From Marinomonas maritima (GTDB lineage: Bacteria > Pseudomonadota > Gammaproteobacteria > Pseudomonadales > Marinomonadaceae), in contig NZ_JAMZEG020000002.1 of the NCBI RefSeq assembly GCF_024435075.2, forward strand, positions 1 to 64,000: 64,000 nucleotides of DNA, in the 5' to 3' direction. Shown here in pieces: positions 44,247 to 52,833 of the stretch. How positions within the stretch are numbered: the first letter of the stretch is position 1; each line of letters starts with the position of its first letter. The position numbers and the translations under genes were made by a program. The notes beneath the pieces are model-generated. The model saw only the letters and a program-made list of their open reading frames with translations, was not told where the DNA came from and ran no database searches.

Positions 44247-44468
44247 ATGAAGTCGGTTTTTACTATTTTAGCATTCAGTAGTTTGCTTGTTATTGGTCAA
44301 CTGGTTCAAGCGCATCCAGGCCGCGACCATTCTCATTGGTCAAGTGAGCCTATTCATATCTTGACCATGTTTGCCATCGCCAGCTTGATTGTCAGCGGTA
44401 TGATATACAAACAGTGCATTCGTCGACGTAAAAAATTTGAACGGAAGGATCTTAACCATGATGCATAG
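44247..44468 (+). CDS. Small His-containing membrane protein of the Ni-SOD operon
   Basis: The 73-residue product starts at MKSVFTILAF after an AAGGG site. It has a signal peptide-like segment ending VQAHPG, a short periplasmic stretch HPGRDHSHWSSEPIH with four His in 15 residues, a membrane helix (about 41-57), and a basic cytosolic tail KQCIRRRKKFERK. The stop overlaps the sodN start by 11 bases, so the two are coupled. I do not recognise the family; the His-rich mature N-terminus suggests binding of Ni or another metal. Confidence 0.7.
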   Translation: MKSVFTILAFSSLLVIGQLVQAHPGRDHSHWSSEPIHILTMFAIASLIVSGMIYKQCIRRRKKFERKDLNHDA

Positions 44469-44976
44469 TGTGATTAAAACCCTCGACAAAGTAATTCATT
44501 TTAAAACCGCCCAAGCTCATTGCGATATACCCTGTAAAATTTACGATCCGGCAACGGCTCAACTAGCAGCGTTAACTTGTGTGCGTTTAATGGATTTAAT
44601 TAAAGAAATTGAAGACAAAGGGACTTTGAGTGTGGCGGATTACGCACAGGTTTCTCGTTTAGTAGGTGAAAAAGAATCTGCCAGTACGGAGGTTAAAGAC
44701 GCTATTGGTATTATTTGGGGGGATTATTTTAAAGCGCCGCAGTTTGAGTTGGTATCGAATGCGCATAATTTAACTCACAGTATTATGTTGCAAGCGTCAA
44801 AATGCAAACAAGGTATTGACCGAGTAGAAGGTGAGAAATTGGTTGATTTGGTGAATGACTTTGCGGAAGTTTTTTGGCTAACAAAAGAAGTGCCGACTTA
44901 CCGTGCTTCATGCCCTTATCCACCGATGTTGGAAATGGTTTACCCTGATTTAAAAGGCCAAGGTAAGCGCTTTTAA
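44458..44976 (+). CDS. sodN: Nickel-containing superoxide dismutase
   Basis: Ni-SOD dismutates superoxide using Ni held by the N-terminal hook His-Cys-X-X-Pro-Cys. The precursor of 172 residues starts MMHSVIKTLD (GGAAGGA upstream), with a 20-residue leader ending TAQA, and the mature protein begins HCDIPCKIYDP. The canonical hook is HCDLPCGVY; here Leu is Ile and Gly7 is Lys, while His1, Cys2 and Cys6 are kept. The rest, with four-helix bundle and C-terminal TYRASCPYPP, fits the family. Upstream Fur boxes suggest expression under low iron, when Fe-SOD would be scarce. Confidence 0.93.
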   Translation: MMHSVIKTLDKVIHFKTAQAHCDIPCKIYDPATAQLAALTCVRLMDLIKEIEDKGTLSVADYAQVSRLVGEKESASTEVKDAIGIIWGDYFKAPQFELVSNAHNLTHSIMLQASKCKQGIDRVEGEKLVDLVNDFAEVFWLTKEVPTYRASCPYPPMLEMVYPDLKGQGKRF

Positions 44977-45014
44977 TCCGTATTTTAATTGTGACACTGT
45001 GGAAGGATATCGAT

Positions 45015-45299
45015 ATGTTTCACTTAATCAAAGTTCAAGGAGAAAGTATGTCTCCTAGTTTATGTCATGGAGACTTTGTATTTACCAGTCGCTGGTATAA
45101 AAAACTCAACACGGGTCACCTTGTTGTTGTCGATCATGCACTGTACGGATACATTGTAAAAAAAATTTTGCATATTGCGCCAGATGGACAACTTTGGCTA
45201 GGCGGTGAAAGTAACAAGAGTTTGCAATCAGAACGTATAGGTTGGGTATCTTCTCGGCGAGTTGTTGGTAAAGTCATCGCTCGTATTTGTGCTTCTTAA
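45015..45299 (+). CDS. sodX: Ni-SOD maturation protease (S26 signal-peptidase-like)
   Basis: SodX removes the SodN leader so that His1 can bind Ni. I start at MFHLIKVQGE (AAGGATATCGAT upstream), giving 94 residues. The S26 motif GESMSP provides the catalytic Ser11, and the general-base Lys is at 49 or 50 in YGYIVKKI. There is no N-terminal membrane anchor, unlike export signal peptidases, in line with a cytosolic processing enzyme. It follows sodN by 38 bases. Confidence 0.93.
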   Translation: MFHLIKVQGESMSPSLCHGDFVFTSRWYKKLNTGHLVVVDHALYGYIVKKILHIAPDGQLWLGGESNKSLQSERIGWVSSRRVVGKVIARICAS

Positions 45300-45438
45300 A
45301 TGAAGTGTACAAAAAAAAAGACACTTTATTAGAATGGCAAGGAATTGCATGGTACCCAGATGTTGGCCTTACGTTTTTTTTTCTATAAAATCCCTTCTTT
45401 AACTCCCCCCGCCATTTTATTAAGCCAGAGAGAAGTTC

Positions 45439-46059
45439 ATGACAGCAGCCGAGTTACCAAAGGTAAAGAAACACACACGTCTTGAGGATGCCCAAGCCGT
45501 CATTCTTGGTACCTTGATTATTGCGTTAGGCGTTAACCTTTTTACCCATGCTGGGTTGTTAACGGGTGGTTCAGCTGGTTTGGCTTTTTTGATGCAGTAT
45601 TCGACACCATTGACGTTTGGTCAGGCGTTTTTCTTAATTAATATCCCTTTCTATTTATTGGCCGTTATTCATTTCGGTTGGGAGTTTACAATAAAGACGT
45701 TTCTTTCCGTATTTTGCCTTTCTGTTTTCTCCGATGTGACTCCAATGCTGGTTACTTTTGATCAAGTGAACCCTATTTATGCCAGTGTAGCCGGCGGTTT
45801 TTTAATGGGCGTGGGCTTTTTAATGTTGTTTCGCCATAATGCCAGTCTAGGGGGGTTGAACATATTAGCGCGTTACCTTTCTGAAAAACACGGTATTTCC
45901 ATGGGGAAATTCCAGATGGCAGTGGATTGTATGATCGTGCTTTTATCCGTTTTTGTGGTCGATTATACCTTGATCATTATTTCATTTGTGGGGGCCATTG
46001 CGTTGAATATGATTATTGCTGTTAATCATAAACCAGGCCGTTATATGGGTAATGTTTAG
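45439..46059 (+). CDS. YitT family membrane protein
   Basis: The 206-residue protein has five or six hydrophobic helices and the LLTGGSAGLAFLMQYSTPLTFG segment (about 41-62, residues split by a Gly-rich turn) of the YitT/DUF161 family. This family is found widely, and some members have been proposed to move pyruvate-like or other small molecules, but the role is uncertain. The short form, without the C-terminal DUF2179 domain, is typical of proteobacteria. It ends at a strong terminator. Confidence 0.85.
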   Translation: MTAAELPKVKKHTRLEDAQAVILGTLIIALGVNLFTHAGLLTGGSAGLAFLMQYSTPLTFGQAFFLINIPFYLLAVIHFGWEFTIKTFLSVFCLSVFSDVTPMLVTFDQVNPIYASVAGGFLMGVGFLMLFRHNASLGGLNILARYLSEKHGISMGKFQMAVDCMIVLLSVFVVDYTLIIISFVGAIALNMIIAVNHKPGRYMGNV

Positions 46060-46085
46060 TTGAGCTAAGATTATTGAGTGTAACG

Positions 46086-46112
46086 AAAGCGGCTATATCA
46101 GCCGCTTTTTTT
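46086..46112 (+). terminator. Terminator after the YitT gene
   Basis: AAGCGGCT and AGCCGCTT pair around ATATC, followed by seven T. Confidence 0.85.
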
Positions 46113-46202
46113 GGCCTATAAACTGCTTAACGTATGCTGGTGATTCCTAAGTGAGCGCCCCTCAGGTATGATTACGGCAATTAAAAGACAGAGGTAAAGA
46201 GT

Positions 46203-46733
46203 GTGGAGTTACTTAAAGTAGACAACCTTAACCCCTACTTAGAAGATCTTGTCGAGTTATTATGTGACGCTGTTGATTCGGGCGCGCCAATTGGTTTTTT
46301 ACCACCAATGAGCGAATCAGAGGCGAAAGCGTATTGGCTAACAGTGAATGATGATTTACAAGAAAATGCCCGCCAAGTGTTATTAATACGTGAAGACGAT
46401 AAGGTGGTTGGTAGCGTACAAATTGCTATGTCACCAAAAGCCAATGCGTTGCACCGTTGTGATGTCGAAAAACTGATGGTCCATACTCAAGCAAGAGAGC
46501 ATGGTTTGGGCGGTATGTTGATGCAAGGTGTTGAACGCGTGGCGGCGTCGATGCAAAGGCAACTGCTAATGCTTGAAGTAAGAAGCGACGATATTGCTCA
46601 CGACATGTATGTTAATATGGGCTATATTCCATTTGGCGAAGTGCCCGGATACTCTCGCAGTGCGAACGGTATGCTGCATAATGCGACGTTCTTCTTCAAA
46701 GAAATTGAAACCACCCACGAAGTATTTTCTTAA
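46203..46733 (+). CDS. GNAT-family N-acetyltransferase
   Basis: The 176-residue protein has the GNAT core: VVGSVQIAMS, DVEKLMVHTQAREHGLGGMLMQGVE (acetyl-CoA loop REHGLGGML, about 98-106), LLMLEVRSDDIAHDMYVNMGYIPFG. It starts at GTG after GAGGTAAAG. The substrate cannot be told. It may be co-transcribed with the rsuA gene 26 bases downstream. Confidence 0.88.
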   Translation: MELLKVDNLNPYLEDLVELLCDAVDSGAPIGFLPPMSESEAKAYWLTVNDDLQENARQVLLIREDDKVVGSVQIAMSPKANALHRCDVEKLMVHTQAREHGLGGMLMQGVERVAASMQRQLLMLEVRSDDIAHDMYVNMGYIPFGEVPGYSRSANGMLHNATFFFKEIETTHEVFS

Positions 46734-46759
46734 TCTAAACAAAGCCATAGGCGATTCTC

Positions 46760-47449
46760 TTGAGACTTGATTTTTATTTATCCCACGTGACTGAATTGGC
46801 ACGTAAAGCGGCAAAAATTGCCGCGTCAAAAGGCCGTGTTACTGTAAACGGTGAGGTGGTTAAAAAGGCCAATTACACAGTACAAGACGGTGATAAAATT
46901 TGCCTAGATGACACGCTTTTGGCGTGGCCATCAGAAGGGTATTATTTACTGCATAAGCCTGCTGGTTACGTTTGCGCTAACCAAGATCCAGAGCATCCTA
47001 CGGTATTGGATTTATTGCCTTCGCATTTGGGCCAAGCGCTCAATATAGTTGGCCGTTTAGACAAAGACACAACGGGCTTACTGTTGTTGACGACAGATGG
47101 ACAATGGCTACATCGAATTACATCACCTCGTAATGCGTGCAACAAACGCTATCGTATGATGTTGGCCGAGCGAATCAGTGACGAAGATTTAAAACAATTG
47201 GAAGCGGGAGTGATGCTGAATGGCGAGCCGCAACCAACGTTACCTGCTGTTGCTGAACGCATTAGCGACTGTGATATTTATCTTACAATTCAAGAAGGTA
47301 AATATCATCAAGTGAAACGGATGTTGGCCGCTGTAGGCAATAAAGTGGAAGAGCTTCATCGTGATCAGATTGGTCCGCTTTCACTTGATGTTGATTTACA
47401 AGCGGGTGAGTTCCGTGCCTTGACGGCAGAAGAAGTTGCTTACTTTTAG
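46760..47449 (+). CDS. rsuA: 16S rRNA pseudouridine-516 synthase
   Basis: RsuA makes pseudouridine at position 516 of 16S rRNA. The start is TTG; MRLDFYLSHVTEL aligns with the family N-terminus and the S4-like domain with GRVTVNGEVVKKA. The catalytic Asp lies in GRLDKDTTGLLLLT (about 96-109), and EGKYHQVKRMLAAVGN is the C-terminal motif. Of 229 residues, the length and the YVCANQDPEHPTVLDLL block fit RsuA better than RluB/E/F. Confidence 0.92.
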   Translation: MRLDFYLSHVTELARKAAKIAASKGRVTVNGEVVKKANYTVQDGDKICLDDTLLAWPSEGYYLLHKPAGYVCANQDPEHPTVLDLLPSHLGQALNIVGRLDKDTTGLLLLTTDGQWLHRITSPRNACNKRYRMMLAERISDEDLKQLEAGVMLNGEPQPTLPAVAERISDCDIYLTIQEGKYHQVKRMLAAVGNKVEELHRDQIGPLSLDVDLQAGEFRALTAEEVAYF

Positions 47450-47505
47450 TAAGGTTTTAACAAGACAAAAAATCGTATTGATTGGCGATATGACAAGAGA
47501 GTGAA

Positions 47506-47877
47506 ATGATGAAAGAGTTATCGATGGATGAACGTGTTCAATTGTTGGTTGCGCCTGACAGCGAACGCTTAGTGTATTTTGTTGAGCAAGCCAAAGCCTC
47601 TCAATTGGTATGGAGCTTAAGTAACGAAGAAGGTTTCGTGATGGTAGAAACCGACGACGGTGATTGTGTTATGGTTTGGCCAGATGCTGATTTTGCTAGC
47701 CAATGGGCGATTGAAGATTGGGACGACTGTGAGCCAGTGTCCGTTTCGCTTGATATGTTTAAAACAGAATGGTTACCCAGCCTTGCACTGGATAATATCA
47801 CCGTGGCTGTTTTCCCTAATATTGAAGACGAAGGTAAGTTGTCGACCGCGGAAGAGTTAACCGCGCTGTTGGCTTAA
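47506..47877 (+). CDS. DUF2750 family protein
   Basis: The 123-residue acidic protein fits DUF2750: FVEQAKASQLVWSLSNEEGF, then VMVWPDADFASQWAIEDWDD and an aromatic-rich core. No function is known for the family. It has no signal peptide and is likely cytosolic. GAGAGTGAA is the probable ribosome-binding site. Confidence 0.82.
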   Translation: MMKELSMDERVQLLVAPDSERLVYFVEQAKASQLVWSLSNEEGFVMVETDDGDCVMVWPDADFASQWAIEDWDDCEPVSVSLDMFKTEWLPSLALDNITVAVFPNIEDEGKLSTAEELTALLA

Positions 47878-47920
47878 TACGATAGAAATAAAAGTTTTCG
47901 TGAATGTTGTTGGTTACTGA

Positions 47921-48067
47921 AAAAGAACAACCCCACCCTAACCCTCTCCTTTGAAGGCATAAGGGGAGGGAATAAAGTGCTAATCTGCATCCTCTTTGAA
48001 AACATAAGAGGTGGGAACAAAAGCACTAAAGTCCTTTCCTTACTAAGAGGGAGGTTGGAAGGGTTGT
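47921..48067. repeat. Palindromic CCCC/GGGG repeat, copy 2 (extended)
   Basis: Begins AAGAACAACCCCACCCTAAC like copy 1, with CCCTCTCCTT/AAGGGGAGGG stems (47942-47970), a second hairpin CCTCTT/AAGAGG (about 47990-48011), and an end GGAAGGGTTGT complementary to the start. It is an inverted-repeat element of about 147 bases, resembling wide-spread REP-type sequences. Confidence 0.65.
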
Positions 48068-48121
48068 GTCTTGTTGGTTCAGCAATACTTGTGAAAATAC
48101 AAATAAGGACTTAACTCCCCC

Positions 48122-48751
48122 ATGAGTAAACGTCAAAATCACCGTGAAGAAGTCTTTGTTAAAATACTGGAAGCCGCTGAGATTGAATTCGGGCTAAAAG
48201 GTTACAGTGGTGCCAGCCTACAACACATTGCCGAGCGTGCTGGTTTGCCCAAACCGAACATCATTTATTATTTTCAGTCCAAAGCCAATTTGTATAAACA
48301 GGTGCTTGATCAGACCTTAATGGGCTGGAATGATCTTTTTGATCGGGCGACGATAGACGATGATCCGGCCTATGTGCTGGACAGCTTTATTCGCGTTAAA
48401 CTCAAACAAAGTTTTGATAAAGGCGCTACTTCTCGTCTTTTTGCGATGGAAGTTATTGGTGGCGCGCTCCATATTGGCGACTATTTAAAAGAAGAGCTAA
48501 GACCTTGGTTTATGTCGCGAGTCGCATTGCTTCAAAGCTGGATGGACGCTGGAAAAATGCGTCAGTGTGATCCTGCTAGTGTGATTTACATGATTTGGTC
48601 GTCTACTCAACATTACGCAGACTTCGAAGCACAAGTGCTAGCGCTCAGTGGTATTGAGTCGCTGACTGATGACGATTTGAAGCGCATCGGAGACACCGTA
48701 AGTGGTATTATTCTAGCAGGTTGTGGTTTGAGCTTACCCTCTAACCATTAA
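48122..48751 (+). CDS. TetR/AcrR-family regulator (RutR-like)
   Basis: The 209 residues contain an N-terminal TetR helix-turn-helix (about 14-60: ILEAAEIEFGLKGYSGASL, HIAERAGL, NIIYYFQSKANLY) and a C-terminal domain like that of RutR/YcdC. RutR controls pyrimidine breakdown in Escherichia coli; that operon is not present here, so the target is unknown. It is convergent with the sensor kinase, 20 bases away. Confidence 0.87.
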   Translation: MSKRQNHREEVFVKILEAAEIEFGLKGYSGASLQHIAERAGLPKPNIIYYFQSKANLYKQVLDQTLMGWNDLFDRATIDDDPAYVLDSFIRVKLKQSFDKGATSRLFAMEVIGGALHIGDYLKEELRPWFMSRVALLQSWMDAGKMRQCDPASVIYMIWSSTQHYADFEAQVLALSGIESLTDDDLKRIGDTVSGIILAGCGLSLPSNH

Positions 48752-48771
48752 ACGTGATGATCCTCCCCGCG

Positions 48772-51700
48772 TTATTTTTTCTCTTCTCTTAATTTGTGAA
48801 TGTGTTGAACCAGAGCCCGCAATTTTGCGGGTTTGGCCGGTTTCGCCATATAAGTAATCTGCAGTTGTTTACATTGTTCTATTAATTCTGGATCGCGTAG
48901 GGCGGTAATCAACACCGCTGGGATGATTTTCCCTGCACGGGCTCTGAGCGCCTTGATCAAGGATAAGCCATCTCGGTGGTCATCAAGGTGATAGTCGACC
49001 AAAAGTAATTCTGCCTCGCCTTCAGCCTGCAATGCGTCATTAAAGCGATTAAAAGTGCGACAATCACATTGCCAGTGAGTTAATAGTGTATTCATGGCTG
49101 TCAGATTGTTTTTTTCATCGTCAATGCACCAGACATAGCAATGCGCCAGTTTTTCTTGCGGCGTTATAATAGGCGGTGGTGTTGATAACGCTACGATCAT
49201 ATTGCTTTGGGCTAGGGGAATTTCAATGCTAAAACAGCTGCCTTTGCCGGGGATTGAGCGTATTTCAGTGGCCAATCCCAGTTGCTTTTGCATGCGACGA
49301 ACCAAACCAAGCCCTAGTCCCATGCCGGGTTCTTGCGTGTTTTCCCAGCGGTAGAAATCGTCAAATATTTTCTTTTGTTCTGACGCTGGAATCCCAACGC
49401 CGGTGTCCCATACTTGTAAATACACAACGCCAGCTCGAGGTCTTACGCTTAATAAGACACGTCCTTTTAGTGTGTACTTCACGGCATTGGAGACAAAATT
49501 TTGGATGATTCGGCGCAAGTAAATAGGGTCAGTATGCACTCGAAAAGAACGCATGTGGGTGGTTAAACGAATATTTTTACTCTCCGCGATAACACCAAAT
49601 TCCGCCACAATCGGTGCGAGGATGTCCTGTAGATTACAGTCCACTAATTTTGGTTGTATGGCGCCTTGGTCTAAGCGTGCAATTTCAAGCAAGGTCGAAA
49701 TCAGCGCCTCGGTAGATTCGAGTGAGTCAGACAGCCTATTAACAACTTGATGTGTATCATTAGGAAGTTGAGTGGATTGTAAGATTCCCATGTAAAGCTT
49801 GGCGGCGTTTAGCGGTTGTAGAATATCGTGGCTGGCTAAGGCGAGAAATTCTGTTTTAGACGCATTGGCTTGTTCGGCCTCCGCTTTGGCACTGATCAAC
49901 GCTTTTTCAGCTTGATTACGACGTTCAATTTCTTGCATTAGCTCGTTGTTAACACCTTGTACTTCTTCGGTTCGCGCTTCGACTCGTTTTTCTAAGTCTA
50001 TATTGGCTTCCTTTAAGGCTTGTTGGCTTTCAATGTGTTCAGTTACATCGGTGAAGCTCGTGACGAAGCCGCCATCAGGAAGCGGGTTTCCGACCATTTC
50101 GATGACTCGGCCACTGCCTCGACGACGTAAAAAACGATGAGTCGTGCCTTTTCTAAGGTGTTCTAAGCGCTTGCTTACCAGTTCTTCAATGTCACCAACA
50201 CCGCATTCACCACGTTCGGCATTAAAGCGAATAAGCTCTTCGACAGGCAGTCCAACGGTCAGCATACTTTCTGGGTAAGGATAAAGTGACAGGTAGGTTT
50301 TATTCCACGCGACGATACGCAGGTCTTTGTCGACTACGCTAATGCCTTGGTCTAAATTGTCCATGGAAACGAATAGTAGGTTTTGACTAAACTGAATCGC
50401 TTGGGTGGTTTCATCTAAATATGTCACCATTTCCTCTACCTTGATTTGCTTATCAATCAAGATGGAGTTAATGATGGTGCGAGCCGAAGACCCCCCCAAA
50501 ACGCCTCCTAAAATACGTTCGCAATAGTCCACAAATAGCCGATTTGGCGACGCATTATTCGGAATGGTTTGGCTGTAATCTTGCTCAAAATTCGACAGTA
50601 CTTGCTGGCTCTTTTGTTTGCCTAAAAAAGTTTCTAGCAAGACAAAAAAATCGCCGTTGGTGGCTTTACTCTTAGGTTTAAAAAAACCTTTTTCAAGCTC
50701 TGTAGTAGGACTAACAAAGGCAGTTGCTTGGATTCTATCTATCAAACGCTCCGTCGATAACAAAGACCCCACTATGTAACCAAAAACATTTGCTAATAAG
50801 CTGATAAAGGCGCCGTAGCTGATTAATTCTGAGCGGGATTGAGCGGTGTCTAGGCCCCAATCTATATTGCCAGAAAGTGGTAGCATCATCATCAACATCC
50901 AGCACAAGAAACCCAGAGTTAACCCAGTGTAAACACCGTGCGCGTGTGCGCGTTTCCAATAGAGCCCCCCAAGAACGGCGGGCATGAGTTGCAGAACAAG
51001 AGAGAAGGCCAAAACACCTGTACCAGCCAGCGATTCGTTGTTCGCCATCTTTTGGTAGTACAAAAAGGATAGGACTAAAATACCGGCCATCGCTAAGCGT
51101 CGAATCATTAATATGCGACGTCGATATAAAGGTAAAGCTTGTTGTTGTGCACTGGCTCGGGCCAGCATAAGAGGTAGGATTACATCGTTGCTGATCATGA
51201 TACTTAGAGCAAACGTAGCCACAATGATCATCGCCGTTGTGGCCGACATTCCGCCTAGAAATATCAACATTTGTAAGGGCAGGTTATCTGACACTAGGGC
51301 GAACTGAATCACATAAGTGTCTGGATTAATATCCGCAGAAAAAAGACTCTGGCCGGCAATGGCGATGGGCGGAATAATAGATGCGAAAATGAGCAAGTAT
51401 AAAGGGAATAACCAACGTGCCATATTGGATTGTTTGTTACTTTGATGATCCACTACGGTGACGTGGAACTGTCTGGGCAAACAAATAACCGCTGCTGCTG
51501 CCATAAATGTCTGCATGAGAAAGGGAAAAGACAAAAACTGTTCAGGGTTCCATACTGAGAAGTCCACATTTTGGCTCATCTCGTCTAGACCAAAATCTTG
51601 AGTCATGATGATGGCAACCAAGCCAACCGCGACAATGGCGATCAATTTAAACAAAGACTCGGCGCCAATTGCTAGCATCATTCCGGAGCGATACTCTGTC

Positions 51701-52230
51701 ACTTCCACTTTTCTTGTACCAAATAACATGGCAAAAACACCAATCGAAATGGTAGCGACAAAAACAACAAGGCTGGCCGAAGACTCATCTTGATTAACAA
51801 AAAGAGCGAAGTTAGAACCTATGGCTTTCAGCTGTAAGGCAATATAAGGAATGACGGCCAGCATACTGATGAGTATGACCAGTGGGGCGGTCATGGGTCG
51901 TTTACCGTATCGAGAGGAAATAAAGTCGGCAATTGAGGTGATGTTTTGTTTACGGCTTACCGTAATCATTTTTCGTAATATTGGGAAGGCAAATAAATAC
52001 AATAAAATGGGGCCTAAAAGAATGGGCAAATAGCTCCAGCCAGAACGAGAGGCTTCACCGATGGAACCGTAGAAGGTCCAAGCGGTACAATAAATGGCCA
52101 ACGATAAACTATAGACCAATGGGTGACGCGTCAGTTTTTTGGCTGCAGGGCTTTCTTTGTCGCCCCAAATGGCGATCCAAAAGAGGCCTAGAACGTAAAG
52201 AATGGCTAACAGAATCCAGAAAACAGTCAT
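48772..52230 (-). CDS. SSF-PAS hybrid sensor histidine kinase/response regulator
   Basis: The 1152-residue inner-membrane protein begins with a sodium/solute symporter-like domain with about 12-13 helices (about 1-500), then a PAS domain with NLDQGISVVDKDLRIVAWN (about 620-740), a coiled coil, a HisKA domain with LALASHDILQPLNAAK (His near 800), a HATPase domain (GMGLGLGLVRR and others, about 890-1000) and a C-terminal receiver with phospho-Asp in LLVDYHLDD (near 1079). This layout resembles CbrA/ErcS-type kinases in pseudomonads. The partner regulator and stimulus are unknown. Confidence 0.9.
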   Translation of the reverse strand: MTVFWILLAILYVLGLFWIAIWGDKESPAAKKLTRHPLVYSLSLAIYCTAWTFYGSIGEASRSGWSYLPILLGPILLYLFAFPILRKMITVSRKQNITSIADFISSRYGKRPMTAPLVILISMLAVIPYIALQLKAIGSNFALFVNQDESSASLVVFVATISIGVFAMLFGTRKVEVTEYRSGMMLAIGAESLFKLIAIVAVGLVAIIMTQDFGLDEMSQNVDFSVWNPEQFLSFPFLMQTFMAAAAVICLPRQFHVTVVDHQSNKQSNMARWLFPLYLLIFASIIPPIAIAGQSLFSADINPDTYVIQFALVSDNLPLQMLIFLGGMSATTAMIIVATFALSIMISNDVILPLMLARASAQQQALPLYRRRILMIRRLAMAGILVLSFLYYQKMANNESLAGTGVLAFSLVLQLMPAVLGGLYWKRAHAHGVYTGLTLGFLCWMLMMMLPLSGNIDWGLDTAQSRSELISYGAFISLLANVFGYIVGSLLSTERLIDRIQATAFVSPTTELEKGFFKPKSKATNGDFFVLLETFLGKQKSQQVLSNFEQDYSQTIPNNASPNRLFVDYCERILGGVLGGSSARTIINSILIDKQIKVEEMVTYLDETTQAIQFSQNLLFVSMDNLDQGISVVDKDLRIVAWNKTYLSLYPYPESMLTVGLPVEELIRFNAERGECGVGDIEELVSKRLEHLRKGTTHRFLRRRGSGRVIEMVGNPLPDGGFVTSFTDVTEHIESQQALKEANIDLEKRVEARTEEVQGVNNELMQEIERRNQAEKALISAKAEAEQANASKTEFLALASHDILQPLNAAKLYMGILQSTQLPNDTHQVVNRLSDSLESTEALISTLLEIARLDQGAIQPKLVDCNLQDILAPIVAEFGVIAESKNIRLTTHMRSFRVHTDPIYLRRIIQNFVSNAVKYTLKGRVLLSVRPRAGVVYLQVWDTGVGIPASEQKKIFDDFYRWENTQEPGMGLGLGLVRRMQKQLGLATEIRSIPGKGSCFSIEIPLAQSNMIVALSTPPPIITPQEKLAHCYVWCIDDEKNNLTAMNTLLTHWQCDCRTFNRFNDALQAEGEAELLLVDYHLDDHRDGLSLIKALRARAGKIIPAVLITALRDPELIEQCKQLQITYMAKPAKPAKLRALVQHIHKLREEKK

Positions 52231-52440
52231 TGAATAAATTACCTGAACATAGGTTGATGCGTCATTGTTATTTTAAACTCAATGTAACATAGTCAATTTA
52301 ACAATCCTCTACGACTTAGGTCTCGTAGCGTTAGTAGAGGGCTGTTTTTCCTCTGTAAATAGTCTTTTTGCGCATCAATCATTTGTGGTGCGACGACCAA
52401 TGCTAAACTGTACTTCTATAAGACAATACTAGGAGACACC

Positions 52441-52812
52441 ATGAACCAATTTCCTACCCATCTTGATATAAAAGCATTTCATGCTCATCTTTATTATACG
52501 GATGAAGCGGGAGTTGAGATGGCCAAGCAGATTGCAGCGCAAGCGGCTGAATTGTTTGATATTCGTATTGGGCGCTTTCATCAGAAACCCGTTGGTCCGC
52601 ACCCCGTTTGGAGCTGTCAGTTGTCGTTTACTTCAGAAACGTTTGGCCAAATTGTTCCTTGGCTGATGTTAAACCGACAGTCTTTAGATATTTTTGTTCA
52701 TCCATTAACGGGCAATAATTACGTAGATCATACTCAAGGTGTTAGTTGGTTAGGGCGAGCATACACTCTAGACATTTCACAGTTTAAGCCGTTAGTTAAA
52801 TCATTCACGTAA
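52441..52812 (+). CDS. DOPA 4,5-dioxygenase family protein
   Basis: The 123-residue protein fits the small DOPA-dioxygenase-like family: FHAHLYYTD (His-containing metal-type motif, about 14-22), GRFHQKPVGPHPVWSCQL and LDIFVHPLTGNNYVDHTQG, with several conserved His. Fungal and plant members cleave DOPA; bacterial ones are mostly uncharacterised, and activity here is uncertain. AGGAGACACC precedes the start. Confidence 0.88.
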   Translation: MNQFPTHLDIKAFHAHLYYTDEAGVEMAKQIAAQAAELFDIRIGRFHQKPVGPHPVWSCQLSFTSETFGQIVPWLMLNRQSLDIFVHPLTGNNYVDHTQGVSWLGRAYTLDISQFKPLVKSFT

Positions 52813-52833
52813 AAAGAGAAGAGCGAAACAGTG

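Noticed and set aside
45300..45380. AAGTGT/ACACTT pairing after sodX as a terminator
   Set aside because: Six-bp weak stem with a 13-base A-rich loop and no clean T-run; not convincing.
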